Shown: one piece after another, positions 54,960-63,628 of the stretch
How the letters are laid out: each line of letters starts with the position of its first letter
Position numbering within the stretch: position 1 is the stretch's first letter
Source: DATGPD01 sp041398565
Lineage (GTDB): Bacteria; Planctomycetota; UBA1135; UBA2386
Length of the DNA: 64,000 nt
NCBI GenBank assembly: GCA_041398565.1
Contig: JAWKUN010000002.1
Span: forward strand, 2,232,001 to 2,296,000
Direction of reading: 5' to 3'
Made by a program: the position numbers and the translations under genes
Notes under the pieces: model-generated
Databases searched by the model: none
What the model saw: the letters and a program-made list of their open reading frames with translations, nothing else
What the model was told of the DNA's origin: nothing

Positions 54960-55380
54960 GGCGAACTCCGCCAGCGAAGGCTACCCGAAGGACCCGGCGG
55001 CAGCGTGCGCCGGCCCAGGCGGCAACCGCCTGTGGGGCGGACCTCGTGGGAACGCTGTTCGGTCCACCCGCCGAGCCACAGCGCTCGGTCCGCCTGTGAA
55101 CCCCATCCGGCTGCCTGCGGAGGCACCGGCGCAGCTACTTGTCCCGCCGCCCTTTCGAAGCACTGCCGGCGGGGCTGCGAAGAGCTCGTCGACGGGCTGC
55201 CGAAGCGCCGACCATGGACGCCTCCAGACCTACCGGGACGTCGGCTCCGGGCGCTCCTCGGCAGAAGCGGCGGGCCGTCGTCGCCCGGCTTCGTGGATCG
55301 GAAAACTCCGACCGGTTGAACCGAATCGGCACGGCGCGGCATCGTGGAGGCGGGCCGCGACCGCGACCCCACGTGCAGCG
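54960..55380. other. intergenic region between divergent genes
   Basis: This 420-bp stretch separates the ELWxxDGT gene from the ECF-sigma fusion. All frames are Arg/Ala/Pro-rich without domain signals, so I see no gene. It presumably contains the divergent promoters, but I can name no convincing motif. Confidence 0.5.
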
Positions 55381-58038
55381 ATGACGACTCCTGACCTCGG
55401 CTCGACGAAGGACTGGGCGGCTCCCGAAGGGGGCGCCGGCACCACTGCCTGGTCGCCGCACGACTGGGTGCGGCACGCCGTCTTCGTGCGCGCCCTGGCG
55501 CGCCGCCTGGCGATGTCCGCCGGCGAGCGCGACGACCTGGCTCAGGAGACCTTGCTGTCGGTGTGGCGTCGCGGCGTGCAGCGCCTGCGCGATGTGCGCG
55601 GATTCATGGGGCGCGTCGCGGTCAACACCGCGCGCATGCAGCGGCGCGCGGACCGCCGGCGCTCGCAACGGGAGGCGACGCGGGCGGCGCCGGCCGACGC
55701 CGTGGCACCGGCCGCGGCCGATGTCGCGGGTGCGTTGGAGGCGCAGCGGCGGGTGGCTGCCAGCGTCGCGGCCTTGCCCGCGGCCTACCAGCGCGTCGTC
55801 TACCTGCACTTCTACGCGGGCTGGCCGCCGCGGCGCATCGCGGCCGAACTGGCGGTGCCGGTGGAGACCGTGCGCACCCGGCTGCGGCGCGCCCTGGAGC
55901 GCGTGCGGCAAGACCTCGACCGCGAGGGCCAGGCCTGGCGTGGCGCATTGTTGGCGACGTGTTCGCTCGGCGGCCCGGCCGCGTCGGCGGCGACGGTTGT
56001 TGCGGGAGGAATCATGAAGACGAAGGGTTGGTTGGTCGCGGGTCTCCTGATCCTGGCACTCGGTGCCGGCGCCAAGTGGACGCTCGAGCGTGAGCCCGAC
56101 GCGTGTGCCGCGGCGGACCCGCCGCCGGCCCTCGAGGCGGGCCTGCCGCCGCGTCCCGAGCCGGTGCCCGCACCGCATCGGGACGCGGTGCGATCGGAAG
56201 CGGCCCCGGTCGAGCCGGCCGTCGAGCACCCCGTCGCACCCGCAGCGAACACGATCGACCTGGCCGGGACGGTGGTGGTCGAGCCGGCGGCAGGCGGTGA
56301 GCTGGCGTCGACATCCGGCTCGTTCGAGCTGGCCTACTTGGCCGGCACCCAACTCCAGACGCTGACCGTCGAGGTCACGGCCGGCCGTTTCCAGGTCCGC
56401 GTCGCCGCCGACGCGCCCCTGCGGGTGCGCGCCATGGTGCTCGACGGCCGCCCCGCCTTCGTCGACGACAAGGGGCTTCAGGTGCCGAGTCAGGGGCCGC
56501 TCGAGCTGCGCGCGCGCTGGCTCGAAGGCGCGCTCCTGCACGTGGTCGCCGCCGACACAGGCCTGCCGCTGGCGCCGGTCGAGGTGCGAGCGCGGCGTGT
56601 GTGGCGTGCGTTCGGCGACGACCTGCACCCTGGCGACCACGGCAACGTCGAGGAGGTGGCGCGCGGCGTGCCGTCGCCGGTCCTGCTGCCGCCGGCGCGG
56701 GGCAGAGTCGTCTACTGGGCGCGCGCGGCCGGCTACGGCTGGGGCCGCATCGTGGTGGTGCACGACCGTGCCGGCGAGCGCACGGTCGTTTTGCACCGCG
56801 GTTGTCGCCTGACGGTGCGCACCGCCGGCGATCCGCTGCCGGAGGGCGCGTTCCTGCGTCTGTATCCCGGCGGCGAGGCGGCGTCGTCCGAAGCGCCGTC
56901 GTCGTTACCGTTCGGAGTGGCGCCGGCGTTCGTGATGGAGCCGCGCGTCGGCTACGCCTTCGCGCTGCAAGTGCACGCGGCGCCGTCGCCGGCGCCGGCG
57001 ACGGTAGTCGAGGACATGCCGGCTGGCCGCTACCTCGCGTGCGTGGAGGTGGGCGAGTTCGACGCCGCGCGCCGGCTGGGCGAGGCACCCGTGCAGCTCA
57101 CGGCGGGCCTCGAGGCGGCGGTCACCGTGCCCCTGCGCGATGTCGTGCCGCCGACGGCCGGGCTGCGCGGGCGGCTCGTCGTGCCGGCGGCGCTGGACGA
57201 GATGCAGTTCGATCTGGTGCTGACGCGCGTGCGCGAGGGGCAGGAGGGCGGCCAGGACGACATCCGTCTGCACCGCGCGCAGCTGCGGCCCATCGAGGAC
57301 GACCGAGTGGAACGTGGCGCGAGTGGAAGTGCGCCCGGCGGAGGTGGCGCCAAGCGTGGCGATGGCCGCGCCTACACGTTCGCCTTCGACGCCGGCCGCG
57401 TGCTCGCCGGCGAGTACTACGCCTACGTGACCGTCGTGCAGCACCGCCAGCGCTTCACGGTCGGCCCGCGCGACACCGAGATCGACATCGAGGTGCCGCC
57501 GATCGCCGAGCTGCACGCGCGCGTCGTCGACGCGCGCAGCGGAGCGCCCCTGGCGCCGCGGCGCGCCAGCTGGAGCGACGGGGCGCTCGACGGTCTGCGC
57601 GAGAACCGGCGCATGTCGGCGCGCGTCGACCACGGCGAGGTGTCGTTCGTCAGCGTCGTCGGCGCGGTCGAGGTCGGCCTCGAGCATCCCGACTACGAGC
57701 CGCTCGACGTCACCGTCGAGCTGGTGCCCGGCGACAACCGCTGCGAGTGGCGCATGCAGCCGGCGCGCGGTCTGGTGGTGACGCTGCGCAGCCAGGGCTC
57801 GGTGGTGCCGATGCCGGTGCAGTGGTTCGGGGACCTGCGCTGCGTGCCGCTCGACGGTGCCGAGTTCCCGACGCGCACGTCGTCGGACAGCAAGGCCGTG
57901 CGCCTCTACATGCCGGGCTCCGGCCGCTATCGCTTGGAGGCGCCGCCGGTCGCCGGCTTCGCTCCGATCGAGCCGCGCGAGGTCGAGGTGACCGACGGCA
58001 TGCGCGAGGTCGTCTTCGACCTCGGCCCCGGGCGCTGA
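55381..58038 (+). CDS. ECF sigma factor fused to a membrane anchor and extracytoplasmic domains, with internal start
   Basis: This 885-residue protein starts with sigma region 2 (about 25-100, AGERDDLAQETLLSVWRRG, VRGFMGRVAVNTARMQRR) and region 4 (about 125-185, LPAAYQRVVYLHFYAGWPPRRIAAELAVPVETVRTRLRRALERVR). A membrane helix follows at about 213-233 (GWLVAGLLILALGAGAKWTLE), then about 640 residues of beta-rich extracytoplasmic sequence. An in-frame ATG at 56014 (MKTKGWLV) with GGGAGGA at 56004-56010 could start the anchored part alone. It is the second such fusion in the window and is only weakly similar to the one at 42103 outside the sigma part. The stop is 58 bp from an IS91 terminus. Confidence 0.85.
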   Translation: MTTPDLGSTKDWAAPEGGAGTTAWSPHDWVRHAVFVRALARRLAMSAGERDDLAQETLLSVWRRGVQRLRDVRGFMGRVAVNTARMQRRADRRRSQREATRAAPADAVAPAAADVAGALEAQRRVAASVAALPAAYQRVVYLHFYAGWPPRRIAAELAVPVETVRTRLRRALERVRQDLDREGQAWRGALLATCSLGGPAASAATVVAGGIMKTKGWLVAGLLILALGAGAKWTLEREPDACAAADPPPALEAGLPPRPEPVPAPHRDAVRSEAAPVEPAVEHPVAPAANTIDLAGTVVVEPAAGGELASTSGSFELAYLAGTQLQTLTVEVTAGRFQVRVAADAPLRVRAMVLDGRPAFVDDKGLQVPSQGPLELRARWLEGALLHVVAADTGLPLAPVEVRARRVWRAFGDDLHPGDHGNVEEVARGVPSPVLLPPARGRVVYWARAAGYGWGRIVVVHDRAGERTVVLHRGCRLTVRTAGDPLPEGAFLRLYPGGEAASSEAPSSLPFGVAPAFVMEPRVGYAFALQVHAAPSPAPATVVEDMPAGRYLACVEVGEFDAARRLGEAPVQLTAGLEAAVTVPLRDVVPPTAGLRGRLVVPAALDEMQFDLVLTRVREGQEGGQDDIRLHRAQLRPIEDDRVERGASGSAPGGGGAKRGDGRAYTFAFDAGRVLAGEYYAYVTVVQHRQRFTVGPRDTEIDIEVPPIAELHARVVDARSGAPLAPRRASWSDGALDGLRENRRMSARVDHGEVSFVSVVGAVEVGLEHPDYEPLDVTVELVPGDNRCEWRMQPARGLVVTLRSQGSVVPMPVQWFGDLRCVPLDGAEFPTRTSSDSKAVRLYMPGSGRYRLEAPPVAGFAPIEPREVEVTDGMREVVFDLGPGR
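56004..56010 (+). promoter_or_regulatory. internal ribosome binding site in the ECF-sigma fusion gene
   Basis: GGGAGGA lies 3 nt before ATC and the in-frame ATG at 56014, which begins a typical signal-anchor sequence (MKTKGW then a hydrophobic run). Translation from here would give the membrane/extracytoplasmic portion without the sigma domain. Confidence 0.5.
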
Positions 58039-58096
58039 CCCCGGGCAGGTGCGGCCGCGGTTGACCGGGCCGTGGCACGAGCGGGCGCGGCGCTGT

Positions 58097-58965
58097 CGCG
58101 GGACAAGGCGAGCAAGCTGCGTCCCGCGTGGTCGGTCCGGGTGGGGCGGGGGTTGGTTTCGTAGCGGCGTGGCCGGTGCTCGGTCGCAGTGGCTGGATGG
58201 GCGGGCGTTCTACCCGGTGAGCATGGTGTGGCGGCGATGAGTACGGAGATCCAGGCGGCCCGGAGTGGCTGGCATTGCGGGCGGAGGACTGAACTACGAG
58301 AACGGCAGCGCCAAGGCCGGTGGCGGTCTGGCGGGAGCCACGACCGGCGGCTCGGTGGGCCAGCCGAGGTGGCGAAGGATCCTGACGATGGACTCGCGTT
58401 CGGTGATGAAGGCGAGCAGGCGGCGGTGGCCCTTGCAGATCGGGCAGGTGAGCACGTCGACGAGGTAGGTGCGGCGTAGGAGGTCGGCCACAGGTAGCGG
58501 GGTCGGGGCTTGGGCCGAGCTTTGTTCGGCGGCGCTTGTGCGGTGGCGCGCGTCGAGAGAAGAACCGAGGCCGGCGCCGGATGCGCACACGAGCGATGCG
58601 GGTCAGGCTGTTCGACGAGTGCTTGGGTGTCGGGCTCTGGCGGCGGGGGCACCACGGTGTGACGCAGAGGGAACGCGAGCGCGAAGCCCCCGTGGTGGGT
58701 GATGAGCTTCCGGCGTGGGGCAGGGATCAAGGTCGCCAGGCGCTCGAGCAGAGTGAGAGGGTCGAGCACCACGTGGGTCGATCCGTCGCGCCAGGGTCGC
58801 TTGAACGCGTAGAGCACTTTGCCGGATGGGGTCAGCGACAAGCGTTCGTGGACGATGGCAGGCCGCAGCGCGTAGCGGCACAGTCTCTCGAGGCGGTCGC
58901 GGTTGCAGCCATCGACGCGTACGGCGGCATGCAGTGAGAAGCCGTCGAGGGCTTCTGCGAACAGG
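58097..58965 (-). pseudogene. IS91-family transposase, C-terminal part, with terminus (copy B)
   Basis: On the minus strand the reading ALDGFSLHAAVRVDG, RLCRYALRPAI, GKVLYAFKRPWRDGSTHVVLDPLTLLERLATLIP and, after a frameshift near 58488, LLRRTYLVDVLTCPICKGHRRLLAFIT is the second half of an IS91-type (HUH, rolling-circle) transposase. The N-terminal zinc-binding part is missing here; a matching piece is at 63384-63626. One missing base near 58488 explains the frameshift (RYLW then ADLLRRTY). The frame ends at 58294, and 200 bp of terminus with an 8-bp inverted repeat (58097-58104/58121-58128) follows. The element is inactive. Confidence 0.8.
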
Positions 58966-59807
58966 GCCACTACGGCGGCCGCACGCAGCCGTCGTCGACG
59001 CGCCAGGGCATCTACGCGGTCGCGCCGTCGGGCCGCTTCCTGGCCTCGGTCAACACGCGCCAGCCGGAGGCGATGGTGAAGATGCTGCGCACCGCGCTCA
59101 CGCAGTGGCAGCAGCTGGCGCCGGCCGATCGCAAACTCGACGCCGCCGCGCGCGAACGGTTGGCCTCGAACCATCGGTTCGCGGATCGTTACCCGGACGA
59201 CGGCCTGGTGCTCGCCGAGTACGGGCGCGACCTCGGTCGCCCCGTCGACGAGGGCGACTGGCGCACGCAGGCATGGAACGAGGACCAGGCCTGGTTCACC
59301 AAGGCCGAAGCCGCGTCGATGGTGCCGGCCGAGACCACGGTCGGCGCCGAGGCGCAGGTACCGCGACCGCTGGTGGAACGGCTCGCGCGCCTGCACCTGC
59401 TCGACTTCGTACGCGGCCAGACGCCGGACTTGCCGGCCGCGGCCGTACAGACCGCCGAGCTGCGCGTGCGCGTCGCCGCGGTCGAAGGTGACCGCGTGCA
59501 CCTGCAGCTGAGCGGCCGCACACACAGCGAAGAGACCGGTCGCTGGATCGTGCGCGATGGCGGCAAGGGACCGGAGAAGCACACACGCGGCGTGCGGCTC
59601 GAGCTCGACGGCCACGCGACCTGGGACCGCGCCGCCGGCCGCTTCACCGCGTTCGAGCTGTTGGCCGAAGGCGAGCGCTGGGGCGCGACGCGCTACAACC
59701 AACGCGCCGACGACACCGCACCGACCCGCGTGGGCTTCGCGTTCGTGCTGGCGCCGAAGGACCACCCGCGCGTCGCGCCGTCGTTCGCCTGGGCCTACGG
59801 CTGGTAG
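58966..59807 (+). pseudogene. 3' part of a secreted or thioredoxin-like planctomycete protein gene
   Basis: One open frame from the IS91 junction to a stop at 59807 reads HYGGRTQPSSTRQGIYAVAPSGRFLASVNT and then about 250 more residues, ending FAWAYGW. The first segment resembles the end of a thioredoxin-like domain (tail 'QGxYxVxPSGxxLA'). The remainder (SGRTHSEETGRWIV, GVRLELDGHATWDRAAGRFTAFELLAEGE) is beta-rich and of unknown family. There is no start codon or signal peptide at the left edge; the Met at 59073 would begin in mid-domain. I therefore call it a 5'-truncated gene, although a shortened product from 59073 cannot be excluded. Confidence 0.6.
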
Positions 59808-61429
59808 CGCGCCGCCGCCTTCCGCACGCCTGCCGGCACCGCATCGTCGACGTGGCCGAACGTCTCCGCCGAGGCCGCGCGCAGCGCACGCGCATACTGC
59901 ACCGGCACGTTGTCGCCGAGCAGTTCGCCCGGCTGCACGTAGTGATGGATCTCGCCGTAGTGCCGGATCTCGGTCGGGCTGATGCGGCGCATCAGGTGCC
60001 ACGGTCGCAGCTGCTCGGACCGGTGCAGCCCCATCGCGCCGAGCAGTTCGGCGCAGCTGGCCAGCGACGTGCGATGGAACGACGCGACGCGTTCGCGCTT
60101 GTTCGCCACCACGAGACCCGCTTCGAGGTGCGGGTCCTGCGTCGCGACACCGGCCGGGCACACGTTCGAGTTGCAGCGCAGCGCCTGGATGCAGCCGAGC
60201 GCCAGCATCATGCCGCGCGCGCAGTAGACCATGTCGGCGCCGAGCATCATCGCCTTCAGCATGCCGAAACCGGTGGTGATGCGGCCCGAGCCGATCAGGC
60301 GGATGCGATCGCGCACGCCGAAGCCGACCAGCGCGTTGTGCACGAACACGATCGCGTCCGCGGCCGGCGAACCGACGCGGTTGGTGAACTCCACCGGTGC
60401 GGCGCCGGTGCCGCCTTCGCCGCCGTCGACGGCGATGAAGTCGGGCGTGATGCCGGTCTGCACCATCGCCTTGCACAGCGCGAAGAACTCGCGCCGCTTG
60501 CCGAGGCACAGCTTGAAGCCGACCGGCTTGCCGCCCGACAGTTCGCGCAGCTGGCGGATCCACTGCATCAGCCCGATCGGCGTCGAGAACGCGCGGTGCG
60601 CGGGCGGCGACAGCACGTCCTGGCCCATCGGCACGTGGCGGATCTCGGCGATCTCCGGCGTCACCTTGGCCGCCGGCAGGATGCCGCCGTGGCCGGGCTT
60701 CGCGCCCTGCGACAGCTTGATCTCGATCATCTTGACCTCGGGCCGCCGCGCGTTGCTCGCGAACAGCTCCGGATCGAACGCACCGTCGAGCGTGCGGCAG
60801 CCGAAGTAGCCGGTGCCGATCTGCCAGATCAGGTCGCCGCCGTGCTGCAGGTGGTGGCGCGAGATCGAACCCTCGCCGGTGTTGTGCGCGAAGCCGCCGT
60901 CGCGCGCGCCGCCGTTCAGCGCCTGGATCGCGTGGCCGCTCAGCGCGCCGTAGCTCATCGCCGAGATGTTGAGGATGCTGGCGTCGTACGGCTGCGTGCA
61001 GTCCGGCCCGCCGACGCGGACGCGCAGGCTCGCCGGATCGACGTGCACCGGTGCCAGCGAGTGGTTCACCCACTCGTAGCCGGTCTGGTAGACGTCGAGC
61101 CGCGTGCCGAACGGCATCGTGTCGAGCGTGTTCTTCGCGCGCTGGTAGACCAGCGAACGTTCGTCGCGGCTGAACGGGCGGCCGTCGGTGTTGGACTCGA
61201 CGAAGTACTGGTTGATCTCCGGCCGGATCGCCTCGAACCAGTAGCGGAAGCGGCCGAGCAACGGAAAGTTGCGCCGGATCGTCTGCCGGGTCTGGAAGTA
61301 GTCGTGGTAGCCGGCCGCGAACAGCGGGCCGAGCACGAGCAGCGACCACAGGGCGGCGGGCCAGAAGCTCGCCAGCACGGCGAGGCCGGCCAGCAGCACG
61401 ACGGACACGAGGACGAACTCGCGCCGCAT
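59795..61429 (-). CDS. FMN-binding glutamate-synthase-family protein
   Basis: This 544-residue protein has two N-terminal membrane helices (about residues 5-40) and a complete glutamate-synthase central/FMN domain: SAMSYGALSGHAIQALN, GGDLIWQIGTGYFGCR, EIKLSQGAKPGHGGILP, VDGGEGGTGAAPVEFTN, and the Fe-S type region CNSNVCPAGVATQDP. It lacks the glutaminase domain, like the stand-alone 'glutamate synthase-related' proteins whose substrate is not settled. The ATG at 61429 directly precedes the hydrophobic segment. The last 13 bp overlap the convergent truncated gene at 59807. Confidence 0.93.
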   Translation of the reverse strand: MRREFVLVSVVLLAGLAVLASFWPAALWSLLVLGPLFAAGYHDYFQTRQTIRRNFPLLGRFRYWFEAIRPEINQYFVESNTDGRPFSRDERSLVYQRAKNTLDTMPFGTRLDVYQTGYEWVNHSLAPVHVDPASLRVRVGGPDCTQPYDASILNISAMSYGALSGHAIQALNGGARDGGFAHNTGEGSISRHHLQHGGDLIWQIGTGYFGCRTLDGAFDPELFASNARRPEVKMIEIKLSQGAKPGHGGILPAAKVTPEIAEIRHVPMGQDVLSPPAHRAFSTPIGLMQWIRQLRELSGGKPVGFKLCLGKRREFFALCKAMVQTGITPDFIAVDGGEGGTGAAPVEFTNRVGSPAADAIVFVHNALVGFGVRDRIRLIGSGRITTGFGMLKAMMLGADMVYCARGMMLALGCIQALRCNSNVCPAGVATQDPHLEAGLVVANKRERVASFHRTSLASCAELLGAMGLHRSEQLRPWHLMRRISPTEIRHYGEIHHYVQPGELLGDNVPVQYARALRAASAETFGHVDDAVPAGVRKAAARYQP

Positions 61430-61583
61430 GGAGGGCAGTTGTATGGCCAGGATCTGCCTATGCCATCGGCAGCACCTGGCCTCGGTCCGGAGGAATCCGC
61501 GCCGGAACCCCGAGCAGCCGCTCGATCGCCTCGCGCGCCCCGTCGACGTCCCACGCCCGGGACCGGGCGCTAGGCTTCGGCGC

Positions 61584-62480
61584 GTGAGCACGAACGCCTC
61601 GCCACCGCCCGCGGCGCGCCCTGCGCGCGGCCGTCGCCTGCTGCGCCTGGCCGCCCTCGGCTGCCTCGGGTGGTGGCTCTGCGGCTTCGTCGCGGCCTGG
61701 GCAGCGACCGCGCCGCACCCGAGCCCGATCGCAGCGCAGCGCGACCTCGCCGACCTGCCGATCGAGCCGGTGGCGACGACCGCCCGCGACGGCGTCGCCG
61801 TGCGCGGCTGGCTGGTCGACGGCAGCCGCGGCGCGCGCTGCGTCGTGCTCGCGGCCGGCATCCGCGGCAACCGCATGGCGATGCGGACGCGCGCCGAGTG
61901 GTACCTGCGGCACGGCTGGTCGACGCTGCTGGTCGACCTGCGCGGCACCGGCGAGAGCGCGCCCGAACGCATCGCGATGGGCTGGAGCGAGGCGCTCGAC
62001 CTGTGCGCGTGGCACGCATTCCTGCAGCAGCGCGGGTACGGGGCCGTCGCCGTGCACGGGCAGTCGCTCGGCGCCGCGGCGGCGGTCTACACCGCGGTGC
62101 GCTCGTCGTCGCCGCCGCGTTGGCAGTTCGTCGTGCTCGAGGCCTGCTACCGCGACATCGACGCGGCGCTGCAGGCACGTCTGTCGTGGATGCCGTCGTT
62201 CACGCTGTGGCCGCTGCGGGTCTGCAGCGAGTGGCTGCTCGGCGTCGACGCCGACGAACTGTCACCGCTGCGCGCGATCGTGCAGCTCGACGCGCCGCTG
62301 CTGGTCGTCTGCGGCAGCGAAGACCACAAGGTCGGCCCGGACGCCGCGCGGCTGCTGCTGGCGGCGAGCCCGGCGCGCGACAAACACCTGGTGACCGTCG
62401 ACGGCATCGGCCACGGCGACCTCTGGTCCGCGGGACCGGCGCTGCCACAGGCGCTTGCGGCGTTCCTGGCCCGCCGTTGA
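61584..62480 (+). CDS. membrane-anchored alpha/beta hydrolase
   Basis: This protein of about 298 residues has an N-terminal membrane segment (LLRLAALGCLGWWLCGFVAAWA) and an alpha/beta-hydrolase domain: the nucleophile elbow VHGQSLGAAAA (Ser), LLVVCGSEDHKVGP (Asp) and GIGHGDLW (His). The pattern is of the BAAT/dienelactone/'YqkD' type without a clear substrate. The GTG at 61584 is the likely start. It is divergent from the glutamate-synthase-like gene, and its stop is exactly at the point where a truncated nickel-transporter-like gene ends on the other strand. Confidence 0.85.
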   Translation: MSTNASPPPAARPARGRRLLRLAALGCLGWWLCGFVAAWAATAPHPSPIAAQRDLADLPIEPVATTARDGVAVRGWLVDGSRGARCVVLAAGIRGNRMAMRTRAEWYLRHGWSTLLVDLRGTGESAPERIAMGWSEALDLCAWHAFLQQRGYGAVAVHGQSLGAAAAVYTAVRSSSPPRWQFVVLEACYRDIDAALQARLSWMPSFTLWPLRVCSEWLLGVDADELSPLRAIVQLDAPLLVVCGSEDHKVGPDAARLLLAASPARDKHLVTVDGIGHGDLWSAGPALPQALAAFLARR

Positions 62481-62665
62481 CGGGCCGCCGACGACAGCAC
62501 GTGGCCGATGCCGCACGCCGCGGTGATCCACAGCGTGCGGCGCAGCGTCCAGCCGCGCGCCTTGGCCAGCCCGACGAACGGCAGGTAGTGGTCGGGACCG
62601 AGCGCGGTGTGCACGAAGGCCACGCCGACCGCCGCCACGAGCATGCTGGTGGAGAGTTGGTCCAT
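62481..62665 (-). pseudogene. N-terminal fragment of a nickel/cobalt transporter-like (UreH/NicO-type) gene
   Basis: From the ATG at 62665 about 60 codons encode a membrane segment and FVHTALGPDHYLPFVGLAKARGWTLRRTLWITAACGIGHVLSS, the N-terminus of nickel/cobalt permease or TauE/UreH-like proteins often found with hydrogenase genes. The similarity stops at 62481, where the hydrolase gene begins on the other strand. It starts 2 bp after the hypE stop, so the two were probably one operon before truncation. Confidence 0.65.
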
Positions 62666-62667
62666 GG

Positions 62668-63383
62668 TCAGCAGATGCGCGGCAGGTCCATGCCGCTGAG
62701 CAGGTCCAGGGCCCTGGCCCCGCCGCTGTGCGTGCGCAGCACCAACGGCGCGCCGCCGTCGGCGCCTTCGGTCACGCGACCGATCACGGCGGCGCCGCGG
62801 CCTTGCGGCAGTTCGCGCAGCACGGCCAGCACGGCGTCGGCGTGCGCGGCCGGCGTCCACAAGAGCAGGCGGCCTTCGCAGGCCAGGTAGAGCGGGTCGA
62901 GGCCGAGCAGTTCGCAGACGGCCAGCGTCTCGCGCCGCAACGGCAGCGCCGCCTCGTCGAGTTCGATGCGGCAGCGCGCGCGCACGGCGACCTCGTGGCA
63001 GACCGTGGCGACGCCGCCGCGCGTCGGGTCGTGCATCGCGTGCACCGGCGCGTCACAGCCGAGCACCGCCAGGGTCAGCGCATGCAGTGGTGCGACGCAC
63101 GACGCGAGCTCGCTCTGCAGGCCGTGGCGGCACGCCATGATCACCGCACCGTGGTCACCGAGCGTGCGGCTGTCGATCACGACGTCGCCGGCGCCCACCC
63201 GGTGGTCGCCGACGTCGACCGTCGGCGCGACCACGCCGAGCCCGCTGCTGACCGCGAACACCTTGTCGCCGCGGCCGCGCGGCACGACCTTGGTGTCACC
63301 GGCGACCAGCTGCACGTTGGCCTCGCGCGCTGCGCGCGCGGCGCCGTCGTTGCGCACGCCTTGCGTGGCACGGTGGTCGAAGG
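62668..63383 (-). pseudogene. hypE: hydrogenase maturation factor HypE, C-terminal part
   Basis: About 238 codons match HypE: VQLVAGDTKVVPRG, VVIDSRTLGDHGAVIMACRHGL, HAMHDPTRGGVATVCHEVA, ETLAVCELLGLDPLYLACEGR and the conserved C-terminus DLPRIC, whose last Cys accepts the carbamoyl group used to make the CN ligand of [NiFe]-hydrogenase. The N-terminal ATP-binding third is absent. The frame runs directly into IS91-family transposase sequence upstream, so an in-frame fusion exists on paper, but it has no credible start. No hydrogenase subunits are in the window. Confidence 0.8.
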
Positions 63384-63626
63384 CGCAGGCCCAACGCACT
63401 CGGTGCGGGAGCGACAGCACCCACTGGCGCACGGGAACGTCGGGGAAGACGCGGTCGATCAGCCATGCGGCGCCATCGGCCATGCGGCGCGCACCGCAGG
63501 ACGGGCAGATGCCGCGGCGCTTGCAGGAGAACGCGACGAGGTCGTCTCTGCCGCACGAATCGCAGTGGACTCGGCAGAAGCCGCGCGCCAGGAGGTGATG
63601 AAGGCGAGCAGGCGGCGGTGGCCCTT
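63384..63626 (-). pseudogene. IS91-family transposase, N-terminal zinc-finger fragment (copy C)
   Basis: The frame reads LLARGFCRVHCDSCGRDDLVAFSCKRRGICPSCGARRMADGAAWLIDRVFPDVPVRQWVLSLPHRVRW, the cysteine-rich N-terminus of IS91-type transposases. It is preceded (63594-63626) by 33 bp that belong to the C-terminal part of the same protein (GHRRLLAFIT). The piece is therefore a rearranged join, not a simple 5' fragment. It runs in frame into hypE. Confidence 0.75.
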
Positions 63627-63628
63627 GT

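Noticed and set aside
57927..61349. A 1,140-codon minus-strand gene
   Set aside because: It is a chance join of off-frame glutamate-synthase sequence, antisense of a truncated gene and part of the IS91 transposase.
62668..63383. Calling the HypE-like sequence SelD, to link it with the selenoprotein
   Set aside because: Both belong to the PurM/AIRS superfamily, but the conserved C-terminal PRIC end and the DPTRGG block are those of HypE.
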